A stretch of DNA of 64,000 nucleotides, taken from assembly GCA_001630475.1 (NCBI GenBank), contig KV419425.1:1-64000 (forward strand), read 5' to 3'. Source of the DNA: Sistotremastrum niveocremeum HHB9708 (taxonomy: Eukaryota > Basidiomycota > Agaricomycetes > Sistotremastrales > Sistotremastraceae). This document shows, piece after piece, positions 34,501 to 46,466 of the stretch. How positions within the stretch are numbered: position 1 is the first letter of the stretch; each line of letters opens with the position of its first letter. Made by a program: the position numbers and the translations under genes. The notes beneath the pieces were generated by a model. The model made no database searches, was not told the origin of the DNA, and worked only from the letters and a program-made list of their open reading frames with translations.

Positions 34501-35425
34501 ATGGGAACGATTTAGGCCCTTGCCTGAAATGTTGGTGTATGATAGTGACCTTCGAACGGCGCTGAACGTGTCGTCTGAACACTCCGCGACTGTAGCATCT
34601 CAGTTCACGGTGGCCTGGAGTGTTGTGGCGACCGCAAAGATGTCGTTCTTCTCAGGACTGTCAAAGGCACCTGTTCCGAATCGTCGATATATGTATTACC
34701 TACTTTGGAAATAAGCGCGGATTAATCCACTAAATCGTAATCGGAGGATTTTCAACCTGGAAATTCTTTTGAAGCCCCGAAAATCCACAACTTATTGGAC
34801 AGTCTAGCGCCGCAATAATCATCGACGCAAGAAAATGATGCAGGCCTGTGGGAAGAGTCTGGTCATTGAATTAAATTTAAATTACTCGAAGGGCTTCTAT
34901 GGTATCACTTCCTGACCTTCTATTAGCTATTTCCCGGAAGAACTTGCGATGGGTTCGATTTCTTGCAAGTCATAGTGCGACGATTCCTGACTCGAAGATC
35001 AAATGTTATTAGTAAGGACGCGTTTTCCTTTTACATCGGAAATTTTGACAGAAGTATAATTGAGTGTCCTTATCTTTATTTCTTTGCCAGTGATTGTTCC
35101 CGACAAAGCGAGGTGGCCTCAGTCTGGCTAAGGAGACATTTCTACACCTCCGGAATATATCTTGGTGAACGACTGAAATCCACATCATCTCACAGCAGGT
35201 GTCGGGGATTATCTCAGTGAGTGTGATGACGATCATTCCCTTGATGCTGGGCATCGTTTACTTGCTGGCTGATGTTCGGGATGTGAGAGTTTGGTCTAAC
35301 CGTTGCCGGGATTCTCCGGCGAAGGCGAGTTCAAACGGAGCTTCAATTCTCTCCTGCCATTTCGTCCTAGTTTCGTTGACCTATCCGTCTCGTTGCCCTC
35401 ACGTTTGGCAATCAACTCCCGAACG
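31554..35425. other. Gene-poor stretch of about 3.9 kb
   Basis: No gene can be supported. A TATA-like GTATATAAG at about 34226 precedes an ATG near 34310, but the frame after it ends quickly and no exon continues it. A plus-strand stretch near 35199-35300 contains a hydrophobic run (VMTIIPLMLGIVYLL) without a start or a family match. Base composition is that of ordinary single-copy DNA, with no terminal repeats seen. Confidence 0.4.
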
Positions 35426-35735
35426 ATGGCCAGATCTCGAGCAAGTCCTGATGACCTCTTAGCGCCCAACCCCAGAGTGATGTATCTTCGCGGTCGCGCT
35501 GTGACGCCTGGCGTATCTTCCTCAATCTCCCCTGGTCCTGGTACGCAGCGTTTAGAGGCTTTTGTGATATCTTCTGATGTCGAATAGTCAGCTCAGCGTG
35601 AATGATTATGTACCCCACAGTGTCTGAGCGAACTCGACTAATCTGGATGTATGCAGAATCTCAAGTCGCGAGACGTCATCCGACACGTTCACCAGCACTG
35701 TCTCCCAAAGCTCTGCTCACGCGCTGCCTCAAGCG

Positions 35736-37296
35736 ATGATGCTGCCACCACAATCGTCGACATCTTCCGATGCAACTCCAGCTATCACGTCGGAAATCAA
35801 GGCGCCAGTCACTTCTGTAGTCACCAGCATCGTAGTCTCATCCACAGAGACGTCACTGAGCATTTTCCAAGCCCAAGCGGCGCCCTTACCCGTAAATCAT
35901 CTTCTTGCGTCGTTGGTCCCGACCTCTGATTTTCCTTGAGGGCTCCTCAGTCGGCTCGTCCGATTCACCACTTCCTTTAGCTCCTTCATCTGTGGTCGGT
36001 TCGGCGAGTCCCCAAGCAACCTCATCAGTTGTTGTCACTGCACTGGCTCTTCAAACAGCGACATCTGCTTCCATACCACTCAACACTCTAAGGTGAGTTT
36101 CACAGCTAGCGATGACTGTCCTATTTTTCACAATCTTAGCACTGGCCTCTTTGTTCCATCAACGATAATGCAAACTGCCTCTGTTAACGCTACATCAGTT
36201 TTCCAAAACGTAATCAGTCTCGCCAGCATTTCGTATTCTATGTCTCTCGAAAGTGCCGCCAGCGCGGCAGCGGCGAGCATCACCTCGATGTTAATCAGCG
36301 AATCCCAATCGGAACTCGTAACAACACTTCCGAACGGTGTTACTACCACGTTCGATATCGGTAGTCTGCTTTCCGGTCTCAGACAAACTGAAACAGCAAG
36401 TTCATCAACAGGCCTCCCATCGGGGAGCGACAAAACATTCAAACAGGACAAAGCAGCAGGTATCATTCTTTTCTTTACTACAGATAAAATTGGTCTTTTC
36501 ACATATTCTAGTCGTTACTGTTTCCACTCTAGCGGGACTCGGAGTCGTCTCGTTCATTGTTCTCGTCGTGACTTCTTACCTAAGACACCGGAGATTGCGG
36601 CGCCAGGATACCGAAACCGCAGAAGCTGCCGCTCAAGCGAATGCTGATGCCGACGATTTTCCTCAATCACCAGATTTCATCCCGGATTTTTCTACCAATC
36701 ATCTGAAGGCCTCGGAGTCGTTTCGTGATATGGCTGCCAGTAGCATGGTCGGTTATCCTCATGATGGCCTTACCAGGAATCCTCTGGACCGAGTGAACAC
36801 TATCGAGGAAGATCCAGGGTGGCGCTCCAGGCTACGAAGGGGTCTTACCAGATGTACAACTGGCGGTATCGCGGGTGTGGGTGTAGTGCACGACAACGAA
36901 GGTTATTCAAACTCGGAAGAATCTTCAACTTTGCCAAACCGAACTCAGACCCTCCGGTATCGTGGTGCCTCTTCGATTGGCCAGAATAATGATCCAAGCG
37001 AATACTCAATTAATCATAACGCGGGAGATGGAGAAACTCTATCCAGATATAACTCGCTCACAACGCCTTCCTGGTCCTCTCCTCATTACTTTGATTCCCC
37101 TTCAGAACTCAAAGTATCGAAGTCCCATACGCGACTACCCGATCATCTCGGTACTGCATCTCAAAAACGGACTCTCAGCGCCGTGCCGACAGAAGTCTCG
37201 AGATATTCTGAAGACATCGTTTCTCAAGAGCCAGCATCGTTCGTTCGGCCCGTCCCCCAGTATTCTTACTCTGTTGCGCTCCGTCGACCGTCTTGA
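35736..37296 (+). CDS. Ser/Thr-rich single-pass membrane protein (5' end uncertain)
   Basis: Exons from 35736 (or earlier) to 35891, then 35941-36092, 36140-36459 and 36512-37296; junctions are in frame, about 470 aa from the first in-frame ATG used. The N-terminal half is rich in Ser, Thr, Ala and Val, like a glycosylated ectodomain. One transmembrane helix (VSTLAGLGVVSFIVLVVTSY) is followed by a basic stop-transfer LRHRRLRRQ and a soluble tail of about 230 residues. This is the layout of Mid2/WSC-like wall sensors and many Agaricomycete orphan membrane proteins. No signal peptide is found in the modelled part; an acceptor near 35654 with a good branch site (CTAAT) and an ATG at 35426 suggest at least one more 5' exon. 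It converges with the small secreted protein gene at 37504. Confidence 0.7.
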
Positions 37297-37503
37297 TTCT
37301 TTCAATGCTTTTTTATTCGAAGGAGCTTGAGCCTTGAATGCTTGCGTCTCGTCTTCCATGTTGATATACAGAGTTCGTCGTCATACTGTCAGGATACAAT
37401 GTAATAGTGTGCAAAACCCGTCACATCAGTCGAAGAATCCATACAAATTTCATTGTTGACAACACATATTGAGACGTTACAGAGTAATATTCCGTCGCTC
37501 TGT

Positions 37504-38247
37504 TTACAGAATTCCGACAAGACCAAGAGCAGCGATTACAATAGCGCTCAAGTCAAGGTCCTTCAAGAAAACAAAGACCTTGATGTCTGCAAAGACTTGA
37601 AGGACAGCGAGTGCCAGACTGGTTGAACTTTTCAGCAAAGATTGTACATGACAATAGAATCAAACTCACGCGAGGCCAACTTCGACGTTTGCATCTACCT
37701 TGATGAGAACAACGGCATCGAGGATTGCCTTCAACGTGACGTCGAGATCGATTTGGGCGATGAGATTGGCGACAACGGCAAGATCAAGACCAACAAGGGC
37801 AGCTTCGATGTTCTGAAACCATGGTCAGCCAGCGATACTAAATAGAGCATGAGCTGGACCAGTGCTCAGATACTCACAGCAAACAAAGCAACGGTGAGAG
37901 CGACGACAACGTCAGCGCCGATGGTAGCCTTTGCATCAATGATAGCATCGACACAGAGCTTGAGGTCAACATTGAGATCGGCAAAGACGTCAACGACAAG
38001 GTTGTTCTTCGCAGCAACTACGAGTAAGTTGGGTGAGCGAGAATTAAAAATGTTGAACAGAGGAAGGGTAATGCTGACCGATAGCGTTCAAGTCGGCGGT
38101 GATGTCGATACCGACGAGCTTGCAGATATCCTGTGGGTTCCTCGTGTCGAGACTGCTGACGGGGACAGCTGACGCGCTGGCGAAGGATGTGGCGACCGCG
38201 AGGAGGGCGAAGAGGGCGAGGAAGAAACTGGCAGTGAACTTGAACAT
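37504..38247 (-). CDS. Small secreted protein of an unrecognised acidic/Val-rich family, paralogue 2
   Basis: Exons 38247-38079, 38017-37878, 37812-37670 and 37618-37504, 188 aa in frame. The signal peptide MFKFTASFFLALFALLAVA is nearly identical to paralogue 1 (MFKFSTSFFLAILALLAVA). The mature part has the same rhythm (LDAVVLIKVDANVEVG here, LDAIVLIKVNANVEVG there) and the same hydrophobic C-terminus (VIAALGLVGIL). Exon 3 is 143 nt in both genes and all phases agree. The two genes lie about 9 kb apart in opposite orientation. It could be a surface-active or membrane-associated secreted protein; that is inference. Confidence 0.85.
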
Positions 38248-38334
38248 GGTTTCGGATGATGAGAGGCTGTTCGACTGGAGATCGAGGTGTGGAAGAGCTG
38301 GAGTGCTGAAGAACACAATCGACGGATGGCAGCA

Positions 38335-38342
38335 TATTTATA
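38335..38342 (-). promoter_or_regulatory. TATA box of small secreted protein 2
   Basis: TATAAATA on the minus strand about 90 nt upstream of the ATG, the same spacing as in paralogue 1. Confidence 0.6.
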
Positions 38343-41300
38343 TCGCGCAGAGGAACAGAATATCCCAGCTTCAGAAACCGATTTAGGGAGTGTAGGACTT
38401 TCCATCGATCCATTAAGCCTTCAACGTCATTATCGACATATCGAAGGAACTAACACTGTTCTATTTTTATGAAAATGCCTCACTTCCGCCGCTTCAGCTT
38501 CCTGATCTCATGCAGACTAAACATGCGGCTCAGAAGTTGACTTATTTCTTTCGAGTTTTCCCATAACTACAGATGGTCTATAATTCCTCCGAGATACAGG
38601 AGTGGAGCAGTAGAGTCATACATGATTCCCATGATCAACCCTACATGAATCACTATAGACTTTCGGAGAAATTTTCCACGAGAGAAAGCCAAAGCCTTTT
38701 GAGTTCTTAATGCGAGAAGCCAAACAACATCGTCACGTGATGACGAGCGGCAAGAATAGAAACACGGCCAGGCAGGTAAATCAAAGGGTTCAGTGAGGTT
38801 CTCCGCGCCGAAGTCTTCAGTGATCGGATCATCGTTCAATTCACTTGCTCCTGGATGCGAGAGTGATATAACAAATGGATCGACCCGTATCCGAAGATCG
38901 CTCTCTATCTCAATCGATTCGTTCCGATAATCCTCTCAGCTCAAGAGAACAAGACATTGGGAGAGCCGAAGCAATGGTCTGCGCTATAGCAAGGACATAA
39001 AGTGGTTAATTCACGACAAGCCAGCTGAGACATACGACACCGCCGACATGCAGATAGATAGAGTAGGACTTGAAACCGGCTGCATTAGGCTACGTAGAAG
39101 TTGGAGGATGGTGGCAGCAGAAAACTGGGAAGATGATTGTGAGCATGCAGTCCGTCCCGCATCACCTAGACCCGCTCAAGGCTATAAGCCTCAGCCTACG
39201 AGCGTCGTAATGTGAGAACAAACTGCGCTTGCAGGCACCGCGTCACCAACTTGCACAGAGAGCTTCGGAAAAATATTAACAGATCCCGAAACAGAAGTTT
39301 GAAAGCGGTCCTAGCGGTAAGATGCCCCGGCTCCGTTAATGACGAGAAGGTGACGATGGTGACAGCACGAGTGTTTTTGTTTTCGAAATCTCTGAGAGAA
39401 TCGAGCGCATCAACGGTTGCGTGAGACGACTCAGGTTGTGCAAGGGTTTGAACGTGCGAGTGAAGCGGGAAAGACGGCGGAGCTAGTCGAACATTGTACC
39501 GGCCGACTGATCCGATTCGGACCGAGTAATCCTGAAATCCTGAAACAGGCAAATGCGGGCTGCAGGCAGTTGCCATTGAAAACTTTGCTTCAGCCATCCA
39601 ATCATGGGCGAATTCGTGCTGGCATTGGCGTTTCCTACTGAGCAATTGATAATATGTGGACTGCTCCAAGAAATGTTGATATAAATTCTCGCTTACACAT
39701 GTTACCAATTCGGACCTGACAACGCCGATCATACCGCGATCACCCTATGCTCTTCGGAGAAATGGTTTGGTCCCGTAGCACGTCAAAGGCTGCCCCGCCT
39801 GCTGCAGTCAGGACCTTGATGCTATCTAGGACCGCTGCTCCACAGCTGCAGTTCACCTGTAGCCTTCGCCATGAGGCGTACTTCTGGTGTTCTTGTCTGC
39901 GCTTTCCCGCCGATTGGGCCCATTCGTGAGCATCTGATCTTCATCTCTTCACTTCTCCTATTCACATCAAAGTTTCTCGACCCTTCTTCCGTGGTTGACC
40001 GTGATATGAATGCCTACGCAGTTTTGACGAACGGTGTTGATCGTGGCTGTAACCGCAGCAAGACCTCTGTTACTGGAGATGAACGTTCGTAACAGAGGTG
40101 GGGATGCATCCTTGCACTAGAATAGATCGACGATTGTCTATAATTAGGCATTGCATGTAAAAATTTCCTCATCCGACTCTTTCATATGCCATTGGGAGAC
40201 GCTCCATCCGAAGCTTGCGTTGAAGAGAAAACCTGACCGGCGAGCCGTGCCAATGTGCGGGAAAGTGAACGGTGTGAGAGAATTTGCATCGCACTTCAGC
40301 GCCATTCCGATTTATGTTGTGAGAGGAACATAGTAAAATGAGAATCTAAAAGGGGGAGTTTGAGGAGGGTTCACGAGAATTCACGCAAGCGTCGCTTACT
40401 TCGTAGCCGCACGCTGAACACGACCTGTCACGAAGAACGTTCTTCGCATGATTCAGGACATTCTTCATTCCGTCCTCCATGCATGTGGGCACAGAGCAGG
40501 ACAGAGGATTCCGCATCATGACAGAAGCTTAGCATCGAACACGGATATTCTGTACAATCGGCGACAATGTCACATCAAAGGATAGGGATAGGCAAATAGA
40601 GAAGCGAACGAAAGATCAATGGATGTTTGGTGACCCGAGTGTGGTAAGTAGTCTTGAAAGACGGAATCTAAGAACGGCGTGAGTCCAGTGGGTACATATT
40701 ATCGGATGCTCAATTACTCCACCCAATTTCATGGCCTGTTCATCATAATTCCTTCCTATCAGCGCACAGCCTCTACCTCTACATGACTCTTAAAATGATA
40801 TCGTCCATCGAAAGTAGTCCAGCTTCTTCATGAATCGTCACGATGGGTTGAATTGGTCGTAAAGACTTGAAGGGCCATAAGACGAAGATCCCTCATTACC
40901 GGGGATTCTTGTCCAATCAGTGACCTGGAAAAGGGTACGGTATTGCTATCAGGATGGCGTGCTAATGTTATGGTTAGGCAGCTTTCTGCATGAGGTGAGC
41001 GGGGATCGTACCGGTCTACACATTTGAAATTTCTCTGCAAGATGTGGTCATCGAAGAAGCGGATTGATCATCGCTCATTATTTCGAAGCCGTTATTTAAG
41101 CTGATCAACCCCACAGTCGATCATAAAGCTAGTTTGTTCCGAGTTGTATTCGCCGCAGGTCGACGGTCAATCTGGAAGAAAAGAAATTCGCATTCGTAGT
41201 GCCACGCAAGCGATAACAGCCCGATTACGTCATCAACGGGTCTGCCGAGCTTCGGCTCCAGCACCGCCTTGCTTCTCGAAGCGTCAACCAGCAAACCAGC

Positions 41301-41459
41301 GCCTCCAAGATGATACGACTAAATAAGACAGGTGAGACAAATAATTTGAATAGCCGAGGAAAGAGTCGATAGATGAAGGTTGTAAGATACAGAAGGGAGT
41401 CGCTGGTACATATAAATTATCGTCCTACAAAATCAGTAGAATAGAAGTAAAAGCGAAAA
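38343..41459. other. Gene-poor stretch of about 3.1 kb
   Basis: The only long open frame is 39196-39732 on the minus strand (178 codons from ATG). It has no recognisable domain and no splice-supported partner, so it is left uncalled. No terminal repeats or simple repeats were seen. Confidence 0.4.
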
Positions 41460-42184
41460 TCACATTTCGCGAATTTTGGTTACAAGGTCTTCGAGCCGAT
41501 ATGGCTTGATCTGGTGGAGAGCTTTATTTCACTGATGATGACTGAGCCATGGAACTCGCTTACAAATATTTCGTCCATGCCTGCATCTCTGGCACTCTGT
41601 ATCTGGGCAGCTCTGGTATTTCCAGTGAGGGCAAATATCCGACTTCTCGAAGGCAGTTCCCCAGTGGCCTCCATTCTTCTGATCTCTCTGACGGCGCTGA
41701 AACCATCCCTATAATACTCATGAGAGTCGTTGAACAACAGACCGGGAAGGCTTTACATGATCGGCATCTCACAGTCCATCTGCAACGTACACGGCTCAGC
41801 TGACGGACATCATTCCACAGCTTAAAGACTCACCAGGATTACGCTGAAGCGTTGTGGTAACCCCTGAGAATTCCTCGCCAATTCTTTTACGGTCTCGATG
41901 GCCTGTCTCCCATTTGACGCCAAAGCCGTATAAAATCCATATTTCATAAGCTGCCGGCTGGTTCCTCGTCAATAGACCGACCAAAAGATCCGCATAACAA
42001 GACAAGGCATACTTCAAGCAGGTCTAAATCCGAACCGGTCTAAGTAGAAGCAGTAAACCCTGAAAGCCCGGCGGGCCTACCTGGTTGATAAGGTTATCCT
42101 CCGCAATCAAGACACTGGAGTGCGCATCAGGATTAGGTCTTCGCAGTGATAGGACAGCCCGCCACAGACTATTGAGGTTCTGAA
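41460..42184 (-). CDS. Receiver domain, C-terminal part of a hybrid histidine kinase (partial)
   Basis: Exons read backward from the stop: 41510-41460, 41708-41564, 41779-41757 (23 nt), 41950-41834, and an upstream exon 42184-42081. They encode a complete receiver: the acidic pair in VLIAEDNLINQ, then MKYGFYTALASNGRQAIE, the phospho-acceptor Asp in VILMDCEMPIMDG, Thr in IFALTGNTRAAQ and Lys in IKPYRLEDLV, ending 17 codons later. One short exon between 42081 and 41950 is not resolved, so the frame link there is unproven. No histidine-kinase or ATPase motifs (no GxGLGL box) are visible upstream to 43 kb. This is either a decayed hybrid kinase or a free-standing receiver. A phosphorelay role is expected if it is expressed. 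Confidence 0.7.
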
Positions 42185-43017
42185 CTGATCGGCATACGAG
42201 ATTTGAAGTTTGAAGAGCTGCTGACTTGGCAGCCCGAAAGTCGGAAGCGCTAACCGGAAGCCCCGAATGACGGAACTAAAATCTTCGCTCCAGATCCGAA
42301 CAAGTACTGAATCTGGCGCCAGCGGACATGTGATTCTCCACGTTGGCTCCTTTCCCCCTTTTTTATGTTGCAAGCTTTTGTCGAGTTTACGGAAAAGCAC
42401 TTGAAGTAATAACTTCGCTCGTAAGGTTGCTTATATTTTAACTATATACTGTCGGGTCGGAACGGTCAACACTTTACGGGAGTCTCGGATTTCCACGCTG
42501 GGAAGGCCCACGTTTCCTCTCATGACGAGCAGAGAATGAAGTCGAAGCTGAGGTTTTGTCTGGTCGACATTCGCGATCGCGTTGTCCGAGAAAAACCACT
42601 CTCATCTCCTGAGCGACCTGGTGATTCGATCGCCGTTTTGACGTTTCTCGCGGCTCTGAGAAGATTATCGAAGGCGCGTATTGGGGCTTCACATGATTTC
42701 ACACGTCACAGCTCACCCATAGGTCCTTTAGCTGATGGCTTTCGCGCTGCGGACCATTTACAGCAGTCTTACCGATCTCAACCTTGATGCACACTCGAAT
42801 TATACGGCTATTCTGGGGCTCCATACAGATGGTGAGTTCCCAAACTATCATCTCAGTTCAGTCAAGCGAATTTCATCAATCAGAATTTTCTTCAGATATT
42901 AATAACTTGCTCCATCCTTACTGCGGCATCCCATGAACGTGTAGCAGCGCGGACTGGGGTTTCTGAACTGCCCGAGACCGAGAAAAGACAATCGAAGGGA
43001 AGGAAAGTTATAAGTCC
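42185..43017. other. Intergenic / possible decayed kinase 5' region
   Basis: No supported gene. This is where the sensor and kinase parts of the receiver gene would be expected; none is recognisable. Confidence 0.4.
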
Positions 43018-43025
43018 TATATAAA
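43018..43025 (+). promoter_or_regulatory. TATA box of the thaumatin-like gene
   Basis: TATATAAA 52 nt before the ATG at 43070. Confidence 0.6.
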
Positions 43026-43069
43026 GCGGGATTTCCACCTTCATTCTACGCACTTCTCTTCGAGATCAA

Positions 43070-43931
43070 ATGTTCACTGTCAACAAAATACTCGGAACAG
43101 CGGCGATCGCATCAGCATTCTTTCTCTTGGCGCGGGCTGAGTCTCATACAGTTGTATTCGCCAATAAGTACGAATATCCTTTCCGAACGTCTTTAATTAT
43201 TAAGCTTGTTAACAGCTGTGGATTTGGGACTGTGAAGTCCTTTCGTTGCTGATTTGATGACAAACACCTGCTCACTCCAATAAATACAGCCCACACTCAT
43301 CCAAGGACCCAATGTCTTGTCGACTGGGGGTGCTTTCACCTCGAATGGCCCCTTGGACGGCGCCATTGCGTGAGTGAAGTCGGCTGTAAAGACGTCATTG
43401 ATTTCATCAATGTACTCCTATCTATATACAGCTACCTACAAACCGGTCAGTGTTGAACCCTTACTCTGCGTCTGTCTCTCATACATCCTCAAAGGTGGCT
43501 GCGGATTTAACGGAGAAGGATGTACTTTGGTCGAACTTACCCTGACCAACGGATTTTCCAGCGTCGATATCTCTCTTATTCCACCGTAAGCTCGTGTTGG
43601 CGAGATTTTCAACACCAGGTCATCTAATATATCCCGAAGACATGCCTTCTCGGTCACCAGTGGATTCGGCTATTTTGATGGTTGTGATGGGGCAGGAGCA
43701 GATTGTGAGCAGGCCTGGCACTGTTAATCAGGTTCGGAAAGAACTCTCAACGTTTGATTAGGCACAAATCCAAACTGCCCCACGGCATTTTTCCAACCCG
43801 GTGATAACAATGTTCAGGTTGGGTGCCCCGCTGCGAATGTAAGACTTGTTTTTATCTGGAGTATTAACAGATTTCTCATCTCATCCGCTCTCAACTATTA
43901 GGTCAACCTGGCGATCACTTTCTGTGATTAG
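43070..43931 (+). CDS. Secreted thaumatin-like protein (Agaricomycete glycopeptide type)
   Basis: Eight exons: 43070-43167, 43216-43231, 43290-43369, 43432-43445, 43495-43585, 43640-43704, 43762-43838 and 43902-43931, 156 aa in frame. It has a signal peptide (about 23 residues, ending ..LLARAES) and then the small thaumatin-like fold seen in many Agaricomycete secreted proteins: HTVVFANKCGFGTPTLIQG, GGCGFNGEGCTLVE, SVDISLIPPHAFSV, FGYFDGCDGAGADC and NPNCPTAFFQPGDN. Cysteines are numerous and paired as in the family. Exons of 16 and 14 nt are needed to keep KCGFG and AYLQTG. Function is unknown; family members are often wall-associated or antifungal-like. Extracellular. Confidence 0.9.
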
Positions 43932-45960
43932 TGTGTGAGTGCCGGTAAGGATGTTGGGGACCCCGTCCACCCTCACGAAAATATTGATCTCGAAGTTGAT
44001 ATGCAATACAATGTGTTATGTAATGAAGGCTTCAATGTGGGTCGCGGTTCCGAGCATGCTGGACTGTACACTTTCTTACTCGAATAAATGGATGTTCCTG
44101 CACTTTATAAATTTTCGCATTTCGCCAAACGGATGGATAGCCGAGATATCAGCCGGGCTAACCCGGATTGATGCTGCATTGATTCTAAATTTTCCGAACA
44201 ATATACACAACGCCAAGATGCCGATTCCCGAGTACCAATAGCAGTTGTAGATGATATACTACGGCGAATCTCTGAATCAATAGAAGCACGATAACTCCTT
44301 GGGTATACGTAGCAATCTTCGAGTTAATCATGACTCGAGATTATCGACTATAAATCACTGGCGAGAACGTCGGAATTGCCAACCGCCTTGTTATCTTCGT
44401 CTTTCACCCACGAAAATGCAGCTTCTTCCTCTCTCCACGATGGCTCTTCTCCTCGGATTTGGTATGTGACGGGTATCGAAAGGAACCCTTCGGGAAAGAC
44501 TTCTGACTCCGCCACATAGCGCTGGCTCAAAGTTCATCGCCCAAACCCAGTTCCACCAGCAGTAGTCTCTGCTATTCGCCAACATTGAAGTGGTTTACGA
44601 CCACGAGTACCACCGTCATCTCGACATACCGCTATACAAACGTTCCGACCACATGCGCAACGCCCTCTGCAGCCTGAATGGCGTAGGTCTGGCGGTATTG
44701 GGGTCGAGCAGCCAGCAGTTGAGGACCACGTAGCACAGAGCTAATAGTCAGATAACTTGATGTTATTTTGGTTTGAAGACTGAGAAACATCTTTCCATCA
44801 GCAGAATTTGATGTCGATACCTTTGAAGTCTATTTTCGAGAACGCTCAGTAATATTCAGCCGCGTACCAAATGATGCAATGATTGATTTCGTATGCGAAG
44901 GCCAGATGAGAAAGGCGGAAGGATCTCGATGAGAAGCCGATGAGACGTCAGAAGGTAAGTTGCGTTTTCAAATGAGCCATGGTGCCATGTAGACGAAACG
45001 CCATTCGATTGAAAGGAGAAAGGAGGAGTATTATCGAGAAGCCGGGATTGTCTTTACTCACAGGTCTACTGGATCGGCGGTAGCGTGTTGACATTACGGG
45101 CCCATGGGCACCCTCTGTATGTCACAGGTAATTACAAGAACTTGGTCCGTGCTTAGGGTGAGAAAGCGATAGGCGCCCGCAAGATACAACCCAAGCGTTC
45201 CTCCCAGTGACCAACTCGACGCCAGAAAGAGCGATAACATGATAGATGGCTTCAAGTCAACATAGCACCTGCTTTGGTCAAGAAACGACGAGCCGACGTC
45301 TGAGGAAGTAAAGGATCGTTGGCTGAAGATGGCCGATCGCGAATGTCCTTTGTTGACCGCACGATATTACCGGGACCCGAGACGTAGTCGATGGCCTTGA
45401 AAAGCTGCATCTCCGGAGCCGCGATAGCTTGCCAATCCATTGAACCATCCAGCAAAGCTGGTAAGGCAGCATGGGGCCATGGTCGATTCGGAGTTCCAAA
45501 ACCAAATGATCTCAACGTAAATGCTGACGTAAGCCGTGTCGAGGCTTTTCGTTGCCCGCCCCGTGCGCCTCCTGGGACACAGGAATCGGCCAATGAAGCC
45601 ATGATGAGGCCATGGTCTTTGGATAACCACTACCGTAGATGGCTGCCTGGCATACGACACCTCGCCTTTCTGGGCCATCCGGCCGCCTTCTCAGGCACTT
45701 GTTACACGACATCTGACAGTAATCCCAGGCTCCGGCGAAGAGGTGAACGGGTTGTTTAGATCTGAATGGGCTGTATCACCTCCTGGGGCTGGCTAGTTGT
45801 CTTGAAGGGTATGCATGTTTCTCATCCTGAGGGCATGGTCCTATGAAAATCGTCTACTCGAAAAATTGCCACTGGCCCCTTGATCAGGAACTGCACTATA
45901 TATCCTTGACCTCGACGATCGTATTTCTACACCGCCTCACGCCTTTCGTTCCTGCCACTC
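43932..45960. other. Gene-poor stretch
   Basis: About 2 kb. Overlapping frames on both strands at 45252-45759 (for instance 116 codons from ATG on the minus strand, 45602-45252) are open but match no family; two frames open on opposite strands at once suggests composition rather than coding. TATA-like CTATATAT near 45896 belongs to the next gene. Confidence 0.4.
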
Positions 45961-46466
45961 ATGTCCACCGCTATGCCCACAATTGCGGAATCACAAATTG
46001 AGACTGAGCAGTCTATCGACCTATTGAATCAACATCACGAATCCCTGCTAGGGCTACTTGATAAACTCGGGGACCAAATTATGGATCTTAGTTCAGAAGA
46101 GTACGTGAATTCGCATTGTCATGTATCGTCACCAGATTGATTCCTAACAAAATTTGTAGAAACTACACGGGCGATAGTTCCATCGAGAGGGAAAGAAATG
46201 CGAGAGCTGGCAGGTCCATTAATCCCCCTTCTTCAATCTATATATCTCATACTCACCGCTTATCGTACAGAATGCTACGGATGACCGTTCAAATGCTACA
46301 ACAGACTCTCTCAGATTCACGGTCTCAGTCCCAACCAAAGCCAGCTCTTGGTAAGCCTCCCCATAGGATCAGTATAGCGTAAACTAATGCACTTCATTGA
46401 GATTTCTCAGAGCCACCTCTAGAGCCTGCTACTGCCGAAACTCATGATGCCAGCATCCAGCCCTGA
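45961..46466 (+). CDS. Hypothetical small protein
   Basis: Exons 45961-46100, 46160-46350 and 46411-46466 join in frame to 128 aa. The N-terminus (SIDLLNQHHESLLGLLDKLG) looks helical; the rest is Ser/Gln/Pro-rich. The second exon could also be read in another frame that looks more helical (LAGPLIPLLQSIYLIL), which would require a different first donor, so the model is tentative. A TATA-like element lies about 65 nt upstream. Not recognised. Confidence 0.4.

Noticed and set aside
34948-34975. Possible tRNA B-box (GGTTCGATTTC)
   Set aside because: No matching A box or acceptor-stem pairing within tRNA length on either side.
39196-39732. 178-codon minus-strand open frame
   Set aside because: No recognisable domain, irregular composition and no supporting exon; kept only as a note.
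45252-45759. Open frames on both strands, 116 and 122 codons
   Set aside because: Both strands open over the same DNA and neither resembles a protein family; likely base-composition effect.
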